Source: Chrysemys picta bellii (Eukaryota; Chordata; Testudines; Emydidae). Taken from it: DNA of 64,000 nucleotides. The first letter of the stretch is position 1, and each line of letters begins with the position of its first letter. Below the pieces are notes generated by a model, which did no database searches, was not told the DNA's origin, and was given only the letters and a program-made list of their open reading frames with translations. The position numbers and the translations under genes are program-made. Below, one piece after another: positions 55,740-64,000 of this stretch. The stretch spans positions 99,074,434-99,138,433 of the forward strand of contig NC_088795.1 of NCBI RefSeq assembly GCF_011386835.1, given 5' to 3'.

Positions 55740-57170
55740 CCTCTCTCCTCATAAAACAGCACCACAGTTGCAGTCTGTGGGAGCATTTGAGCTATGGCAC
55801 CACTGGTACGAAAGAGAAGGTGGGGGTGAAGGGGATACTGCCTGAGGGTTTTCCATTAGGCCCCCGCACCTTTGCAACTCTCTTCTCTCACTTGGCCTTT
55901 GTTCAATTTGTTAATTTGCAGGTCCCTCTTTCTTCCTGTCTGAGCAGGAGCAGGGAGAAGGGTGAGGTTGGCAGACTATAATAATTTCATTGATAAGGTT
56001 TTTTAAATGTCTGTCATATTACTGCTGGTATAGTGTTGTTAGTGCATAATTGCCAGAATTATGATCAATTGCTAGTTTATGATAAATTGTAGTTTTAAGA
56101 ATTTGTAAAAGTGCTCAGAGATTGTGATGAGCACTCTTTATATGGTTACTATACATTTAAATAAATACATGGGAAAATACACCTTCCATGTCTTTCTGAA
56201 GTTAGGATAACAAACCACACATGCTAAATCTTTACTTTCAAACCTTGAGAACGTTGTCTCAAAACTAAATTTCTTCAAACAAGACAAAGACACCAGTCCC
56301 AATTCAAACCTGTGAAATTTAACAAAGATTTTCAGTTTTCTAACTAAGAAAACTGGAAGATAAAGACTTGTTTCTTTTTTAAAAAAATAGAAAGCTGTCT
56401 TTTTATCACCTTCATGCAACTCAAAAACAGCCAAATATCTTGGAGTTAAACTTCCCTAAAAATATTCACGTCTGAGATGAGACAAAGCATGAACATTTTG
56501 AACTCCTATAATGCTTTTTCAGAAGGTGTAAAGCTTGAAACTAAAAGCAAGGGATAAAGGCCAAATTTTCAGACATTTGTAACTATGTTATTATTAAATA
56601 GGCTACCTCATGCCCTCAGTTTTTAGATTGAAATCCGCATTGCTGAGAATGGGGATTTCTACTTCAAAGTGGATAGCATGATATGGCCCAGCAGTATTAA
56701 CGAGTAAAAATAAGAGATGAAGCCCCATACTGTGATTATTTGTGTCTGATCACACTTCTGATACAACCACATTATGAAAATTAAACATGCACACCCATGA
56801 ATTAGAACAACCTTAAAAGGTCAAAAAAGTCTGAGTAAAGGGCTGATATTTAGGGTTCCTGAAGTGAAGTCAATGAAAACTATGAGTGCTGAGTACCTCT
56901 GATAATCAAGACATGGATCAGGTGGATTCTCATTATGGTTAGGTACGGAGTATAGTACGAAATGTCAGATAACTCACTATCTGGGTGCCCAAGACACAAC
57001 GGCAAATGACTGATTTTCAACACTAACCCCTGTGTACTCCCCAAATTCATATGAGGTTAATTCCTGGAGGTGAAATTCACCCTTTACGGGGGGCCAGTAC
57101 AAGTCTCTGATCCAATATCCTTTGAAGTCAATGGAAAGGGAACATCGGGAACCCCCTAAGAGAGCAATGC
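55740..57170. other. Non-coding stretch, no gene recognised
   Basis: The 98-codon minus frame at 56434-56138 resembles nothing I know. No repeat ends were seen. Confidence 0.45.
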
Positions 57171-57188
57171 ACAGGCCTTTTACTGGTT

Positions 57189-57252
57189 TCAGAGTAGCAG
57201 CCGTGTTAGTCTGTATCAGCAAAAAGAACAGGAGTACTTGTGGCAAATACTC
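57189..57252 (+). mobile_element. 64-bp PLE scrap with 17-bp target duplication
   Basis: CAGAGTAGCAGCCGTGTTAG and AACAGGAGTACTTGTGGCA are the first 60 or so bases of the PLE end used elsewhere in the window. The flanks CAGGCCTTTTACTGGTT at 57172-57188 and 57253-57269 are identical, showing a complete but tiny insertion event. Confidence 0.85.
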
Positions 57253-57582
57253 CAGGCCTTTTACTGGTTACCTGAATAGGGGTGAACTTCATCCGTTGTG
57301 CCATGTAAAATTGTTCTGGTACACTGTATATTGGATAAAATAGCCTTTGTTTCCCATCCTCAGCTGTAACACCTTTTTGTTCTATGCTGTTAAATAATTC
57401 AAAATTTTTACATCAGATGTGGCTACATTTCAGTGGTGGATATGCATATACATATTGGGAGGTGGTATTCTACACACATACACCCATATTTATCTATCTA
57501 AGATACTTAATAGCCCCCATTAGTGTATGTGTATCCACCAATGAAATACAGCTACTTCTGTGTGTGCATCTAGGTATAGATA

Positions 57583-57604
57583 TGCGCGCGCACACACACA
57601 CACA
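57583..57604. repeat. (CG/CA)n microsatellite
   Basis: GCGCGCGCACACACACACAC: alternating purine-pyrimidine, able to adopt Z-DNA. Confidence 0.85.
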
Positions 57605-57609
57605 ACATA

Positions 57610-60600
57610 CTTAAACTTATAAAAACACACTCATATTATATTCCTATTACATGTACATATTATGAAGAGACATCTTTCCATAATTAAAAATTATCTAGGT
57701 TCCAGTCCTAAGGCCATGCCTAACTTCAGTATAATCAAACCAAAGGTCCGATCTTGTAACCATTTAGGTGTGCAAATAGTCTCACTGACTTCAATTGCAC
57801 TGTTTGTGTGTGAAGTTATTCACATGTACAAGGGTTTGCAGCACTGGGCCCCAAACCACTTCAAATTTCTCATGATTACACATCCTACTTTAAACACAGA
57901 ACTTTTTTCTTAAAGTATGAGGTAAATCAGAAAAGACATATCTATGGTAACATATATATTATGTAAATATTTATATACTATTTGGTAAAAACATTTTTAG
58001 CAGTTTAACTCTTTAAAATCCTTCTATCGTTTTTTGTTTTACTGAATTTCAGGTATTGATTTCGCTACAGATAGGACTTATCACAAAGTCTGGTGTCTTT
58101 CACTGTTTTTGTTTGAATTTTTAATCATTTATTGGATATCTAAATAGTGATTAACACCCATTAGGAAGTACAATGTACATAGAGTGTCCATCCCTCATGC
58201 ACACACAATGGATACAAATCTGTGTATAAAATTAATATATAACTTTATTCAGAATATGGCACTATATGCCAACCTTACCTGGGTAGGTATATAGCTATAT
58301 GCACAAATCAATCAGCATATATTTAAAAAACATGAACAATTCAATTATGAATCTATATATTCATGTTTACTAAAACACACATACACACACCTATATGTCT
58401 TTTTACCCACCCCACCCCCCGCTGGGTAGTAATAACTGGCCATCCACTCGTACTGCAACCACTTTCATTTATCCACTCAAGCTTTAGCTTTGCCCCCATT
58501 GTTTCATTGTTTAATTGAACAAAGGTGTAGGTTTGGGGCGTGTATGTTCCTTACAAAGTGCACATTATAGGTTTTTAAAATGGTAGGATCTCAAAGCCCA
58601 GCCCTACTTCTTCTGACTTCAGCGGGAGTAGGAGCAGACTCTCTGTGTTCAGTATGTTATGTAATATTTGTATGTGCTTTATTACAGGGGGATGTGCTTA
58701 GGGAGAGGAAAATTAATAATGCAAGCACAGAATTGGAATGTTTCATGGAGGTGTTAGGTGCGGTGGAGGGATTTGGTGCTGTTGTTCCAAGTATAAGGAT
58801 GTGTGTACAAGATATTCTATGTTGAATTTGTAACTGTTTTGTGTAACAAATAACATATGTTGTATTTCATAGTGAACAATTCAGGATATTGTGTTATTGT
58901 TACATTATGGTGAACATTTATTAGTTAGAGAAAAAATATTTTCCTGCATTTCATGTCTGAAGTTATGTGTTGATTTCTAATGGAGCAAAGGTAAAATTGA
59001 GTGAGCTGTAGAAATTTGGTGAGGTGGTGAATGATGAATGATTAATTATGTCAAGGTAGTAAGGAACTGACTACATACTTTAACCGTATATTTCCAGAAT
59101 TGCCAATGTCCACAGTTTCTGTCCTGTGTGTATGGTAGGAAGGTATAAAATCTTTAGTTAGATGTTAGCTCCAGTAAGTGGTATCCCCCTTTCGAACCTA
59201 TCAATTACAGTTTTTGTGTGGCAATATGTCTGTACCTAGTTAGCAAATCACTTTATAAAGCACTTTGTGGATGGAAGGTTATAATAATTATTCCTGCATT
59301 TGGTGGTTTAACCTATTTAACCCTTTAATTTGTTTTACACTTTTTTTGTATTTAATTTATATGTGGCTACCTTGCAAGGTCTATTCCATTATCCAGTCTT
59401 CATGTACTTTATACCGTGCAGTTATAAAATTGGTGTAAAAGCATATTTATGGAATACACTGGAAAGGCTCCTTTCCCACATTCATAGCTTCCCTAGGAAT
59501 GCTTTATTTTAACAAAAGAAATTGAATACAAAACTACGTATAAATGGCACTGAAGTCCCCTTTCCTGCTCACACGGAGTTACAATGAAGTCAATGGTTCC
59601 CCAGCTGGGTGCAGGCGCCTGTGAGCATGGATCTTATTTCAGGGTCAAGGCTGCAGTTATGACCCAAAAAAAGGGAGTGTCCCAGCCTTAACAAGCTGTC
59701 ATACTCGTATTCATTTAATTTATTTTTGAAGTAGCACCTGTTGTATATAGAGGGTCAGATTTACATTGATGTATACGCTGTGCAATCCGTGGTGTAAGTC
59801 CTTGCAGAATTTGGCCTGAGAACGCCTGCTTTATTGGCGCTCTCTGATTTCTGTGCAACCTTAACATCCTATCACTTTTATATAAAATGTGTAATATTAC
59901 AAGCAGCATTGGACCATATGGAATAGTTTCAGAAGAAGAAAAAACCCTCAAGAGTGGATTTTCCAACTTCTCTCCACTACCAAAAATAGATACTTTATAT
60001 AGACCCCTTCTTTTCTCATCCCCCAGTACAGTTTTGTCAGACTTCACTTTAGATTCTTATAGCTGGAATGTCTTTTTTCATCTAGTGAATGGATAATACA
60101 TAGTATATGCCGGGGTACACTTTGGCAAAGTATTTCTGTTCTCTGAGGGTGGTCGGGAACTTTTTAAAGTTTTTCTTTATTGGCAAAGTCTTAGCACATG
60201 TTGCACGAAATCAGCCATTTATATGAAAAAGAGACATTTTTATTGGCAATATGGCGGAATGCCACATTTTGGACTTTTTATACCAACATTTGCAAAATTT
60301 GGTTTATTTGACTCAGGAGGCTTGGTCCAAGCCCATCTGGAACAACCTCACATTCAGTATTAAAGCCTTATTGAAACATAAGTGAATTTTCAAATCTGGT
60401 TTTAGTTTGATAATAATGAAACGTCTCATCTTGAAAAGCTTTTGCTTAATTTATTTTATAACACGCCTTTGTAAAAAGAGGAAATCAAAAATACAAATGT
60501 GGTTAAAAGAAGACTCTATAAATTATTCAGTATACCATACACTGTTGGAAGTAATTTGATATAATGGCCACACTTAAAACTTTCCAGTTTTTGACAAGTT

Positions 60601-62830
60601 TTTAAGCATAACCATTATAAATGGAAAAATACAAAGTGCAATTTATCTATACTTCTGCTTATCCCCAAACTGACTTTCATCAGAAGGGAAAACATTTGCC
60701 TTTCCTATTAAAGTGAAAGATTTCAGGACTTTTCAAAGCCCATGGATATGAAAGACAAAAAAAAAAAAATCTTTAACTATCTACGGCCCTGGTTGCATGA
60801 AGCGAATCAGCCTTATTTTAAGTAGACACGGGTAACCTTGAAAATCAAATCAATATCACTTGTGAGGCGTAAAGAAATCAACAAATGTTACCACTAGCTC
60901 AAATTGGGTGAATTTCACCTATTTTAGATTAATTTTCAACTTTGCAAACATGTGTGCACTGAAAACAGTATCGTGCATTACCATTAACCACAATATTCAT
61001 TGTGGCCTCTGCTGGAAGAGAAGGTGTTCTTTCCCTTCCCATATATGTCGGGTCTTTCCCAGATGGTGTGTCATCAGTGGTGCCCCTTTGGGAAACCCCC
61101 AAAACCAACAGCAGCATCAATTTTTGGTTTTTAACATTTTTAAACGTTTAATCTGCCTATTTTACTGACCCATGTGGATAAAAATATGTATCTTGAGTTC
61201 AATTCCATTCACATCACATATGAATTTATAACTGCCATTAACTCCTGTGGGGGTTGGACAGAAGTATCGGAGGGCAAAATAGGGTCCCTTGTGCAAAAGG
61301 TATGTTTGTCTATATATATGAAGACATAAGTAATTAGGAAAGGTAACCTAATCTGTGATAATTTATGCCCCTGCTTATCCCTTTTTTCTTTTGCACATAC
61401 AAACAGATAAAATCTTTGGTGAAATTCTGCTCTTAGTTCCATTGGTGCAGTCACATTAACATCAATAGGGATATTCTGATATAACTGAGAGCAGAATCTC
61501 TCAGTTGTCCTTCCTTTCTCTGGTGAGAGATACATTTTAGACCTGATTATGCAGCCGCTTTGTACAAGTGATTCCCATTGTTCATACTTAGCAGCTGCAT
61601 AACCAGAGCCTTTGGCTCCATATTATTCTCCTCTCAACACAGATCAGAGCTCATTTGTGTGTTGGGGAGTCTTTTGGTTTTTCAGTGAACATTAGAAATT
61701 AAGCACAATTAAATTGTGCTAAATGTATAGGAAAATATGTTTAATTTTATGTGAAAGGGGTGATGGCAAGTCATGGGCCTCAAATTTGTTGTATGTTTCC
61801 AATACATAGCGATATTGGCACAATATTTTAAAATATGTTCTCAATGGTGACAGGTAACAGCCACTCTCCCTTTCTTTATGACTAGGTGGGAGAAGGGTCC
61901 CAAAACTATTTTCTGATTTTTTTATGGGGTCATGGCATGTTGATTTTTGAAAACCACTGTTTTAAAAGATCCAGCTGGAGCTAGTCAAAAAATTAAAAAC
62001 TTACTTTTGTGAAAAACTCTGAAATGTCAAAGTTGTTTTCATTCTTAAGTGTTTGAAACAGACCCATTTTTAGTGTTTTAGAAATTGTTCATGATTTTCA
62101 TTCATTTTTTCCACAAATTCTTTTTAACGAAAAACATTACTGAAAAGGTTATTGAAGGTTTTAATTTAATGTTAAACAAAAAATTAAACAAACTTTTACT
62201 TAATGTTTTCATTATTTTTAACTATAAAAAAAATTAACTTTTTGCAACAAAAGAAATATTTCATTTTCAAAGGCCATTTTTCAGCTAACCACGTTGTCAA
62301 TGAAAAATTACAACCGGCTCTAGATCCATGAAGTGAGAGAGAGGCTAATGTCTTGGTCTCACATGCCTTTGTGACCTTTAGATTGGTTACCATATTGCAC
62401 ACTATACATGGGACTACCAGGAAAGACCAGTCAGAAGGTTCCACTAGTGCAGATACAGCAGATCTCTTGCTTTGCAAGATTGGCCACAGGGAGCTCATTA
62501 CATCTCTAGTTCTATTGGTTTCCGGTTTGCTTCTGGGTGTAATGCAAAATGTTCATTTAGGCCTTTAAAGGACTATGGTTTAGTCCTATCTACCCAAGAG
62601 ATTGACTCTCTGCTGTCCACCACTGTGATAGTTGAGATCAGTTGATGCTCTCTTGAGGTTTGCGTGTCTGCGGGCTTCTGTATTATCATTGGAGGGTATT
62701 TTCCCCTAGAACTCACTTCCCACATTGGTCAGACAGAGCCAGAGTTTGTTGAACTTCAGCACATGGTGTAAAACCCATCTCCCTACTCACGATTTTCCTG
62801 AGAAGTTTGGTCAGACCCTTAAGAATTTCT
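57610..62830. other. Non-coding stretch, no gene recognised
   Basis: Five kilobases of AT-rich, mostly unique sequence. None of the short frames resembles a protein and no transposon ends or RNA genes were identified. It may be intronic or intergenic. Confidence 0.5.
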
Positions 62831-62834
62831 CTGG

Positions 62835-63080
62835 GAAGGTCATGTCTACATTATAGCTGCTATAGCAGCACAGCCAAACACTGCAATGGTGCTGCTGTAG
62901 TGTAGATGCTTCCTACATCGATGGAAGGGGCTTTTCCATTGATGTAGTTAAGCCATCTCTATGAGAGGTGGTAGCTAGACCTATGAAAGAACTCGTCAGT
63001 TGACCTAGCCATGTCCACACTGGGGGTTAGATCGATCTAACCATGGTCAATCTAATTTTTTAAATGTAGACCAGGTCCAG
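62835..63080. mobile_element. Harbinger-type MITE, worn
   Basis: GGTCATGTCTACATTATAGC on the left and TTTAAATGTAGACCAGGTCC on the right, with interior CCATCTCTATGAGAGGTGGTAGCTAG-type sequence shared with 26044-26257 and 37508-37905. Ends are diverged and no triplet duplication is clear. Confidence 0.6.
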
Positions 63081-64000
63081 TGGTAACTGGCTGGGGACGT
63101 AGACTTAAATTTATGCTCTTACTCTGGCGAATGGACATGTGAGACATGTCCTCTGATGCAGCTAATCATTGGCAGAAAAAAGTTAAATGTTTGAGGCCTG
63201 ATTCTCATTTATACTGTGTACAGTGTACAGGCAATTTAATGGTTAATGACAATTTAATGGTTAATGAGCTCAGAGGCTTAGACAATGGGTGGAGGTCATT
63301 TATAAAGACATAAAAGATATAAACACATAAATGTCTAATTTTCCCATTGTAGAGCTTCTATTCTAGTGAGTGTAAAACCCTAAAGTAAATTCAGCCAGTT
63401 CCTCCTTCCAAGGGTATTTCTTGCTGTAGGAAGTAAACTCATGTAAGCCTTCCTATAATTTTAATTCTGCCCAACATCTAAACAGTACATATATGCCAAG
63501 TCCCTGCCTCTTCAATGAAATTGGATTCAATTATGTGATACGTATTTAAGTCATTCTTTGATGGATGAGATTAAACCACATTTTGAATCACTTTCACATT
63601 TATGGTAACTTCGAAAGTTAAATTAATTTATTTGTATAAAAATTCTGTTAGATTTTCTATAAATGTAAACTACTACACAACCTAACGCAAAGTTCCACCT
63701 TATTTCTATAGCAGTAGAAGACAGGCATACAGTAGGTACAGAAAAAGCAGGCAGATCAGCCCCGCAAGGATCATCTAGCCTTTTTTATCCTACCTTTCCA
63801 CTCTGAAAATATTTTCCTTAGGACAAATTTGTGTTAAAGACGGCCTCTTCCAGATGGTCACAGCCCCACTCTTATGCCATGTACTAATGGAAACAGCACT
63901 GAAAGAGGAGGATAGGAAAATTAAGAATTACATTCAGATTTTTACGGGTACCTGAGAGGAAATCTAGATCTGGCTGTGTCTAATGGATATTATGTGATCC
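63081..64000. other. Non-coding stretch, no gene recognised
   Basis: AT-rich DNA to the window edge. It contains a short direct repeat (CAATTTAATGGTTAATGA, twice near 63232-63266). Nothing else was recognised. Confidence 0.5.

Noticed and set aside
1..64000. CRISPR arrays, bacterial operons, riboswitches, phage attachment sites
   Set aside because: No regularly spaced direct repeats, and the gene structure and repeats are those of a vertebrate nuclear genome.
1..64000. tRNA and rRNA genes
   Set aside because: I looked for A and B box pairs and conserved rRNA segments. Only the tRNA-related part of the MIR copy at 34573-34735 was found.

Overview
The window reads as nuclear DNA of an amniote, most probably a turtle. 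It is AT-rich with one strong CpG island, shows eukaryotic splice and poly(A) signals, and is packed with CR1 LINEs, a MIR SINE, PIF/Harbinger and hAT DNA transposons with many non-autonomous relatives, and Penelope-like retroelements (PLEs) with GIY-YIG domains. This mixture, and the PLE end sequences in particular, is familiar from turtle genomes. A crocodilian is the main alternative. Nothing is bacterial or operon-like.

Only two loci look like host genes. The first is RHOH on the minus strand (coding 48174-47599): an intact, intronless 191-codon reading frame for the haematopoietic, GTPase-deficient Rho protein, preceded by a 5'UTR splice acceptor. The second is a possibly undescribed two-exon gene on the minus strand. 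A CpG-island promoter with five CCAAT boxes (about 6050-7260) leads into a GC-rich first exon (ATG at 6909, donor after 6582). The second exon (5249-4291) encodes a DIRS/Crypton-like tyrosine recombinase domain and is followed by an AATAAA at 4008-4003. The exons join in phase (about 428 codons). The recombinase lacks most of its catalytic residues, so it may be a captured DNA-binding protein.

Region by region. 1-4 kb: no gene; a perfect 33-bp palindrome. 4-7.3 kb: the recombinase gene. 7.5-7.7 kb: a palindromic PLE insertion. 9.3-9.8 kb: CR1. 12-13 kb: G-rich repeat and a hAT element. 13.66-18.31 kb: a 4.6-kb Harbinger element with a TTA target duplication, holding convergent decayed Myb/SANT and transposase genes. 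20.4-21.7 kb: CR1 carrying a PLE insertion. 23.4-25.4 kb: a composite PLE of two oppositely oriented copies. 25.7-26.5 kb: tandem Harbinger MITEs and a PLE scrap. 29.4-32.1 kb: a stack of nested insertions (mariner in PLE-like palindrome; three hAT MITEs in CR1). 34 kb: CR1 3' end and MIR. 36.9-39.3 kb: Harbinger-like MITEs and C-rich tandem repeats. 39.5-41.5 kb: a younger Harbinger with a nearly intact transposase and a nested hAT. 42.5-46.1 kb: more MITEs. 47.6-48.4 kb: RHOH. 48.4-64 kb: mostly unique non-coding DNA with scattered hAT, Harbinger and PLE remnants.

The mobile elements do not form a pathway with the genes. Their nesting gives a relative timeline, and their intact target-site duplications make many of the superfamily calls direct observations.
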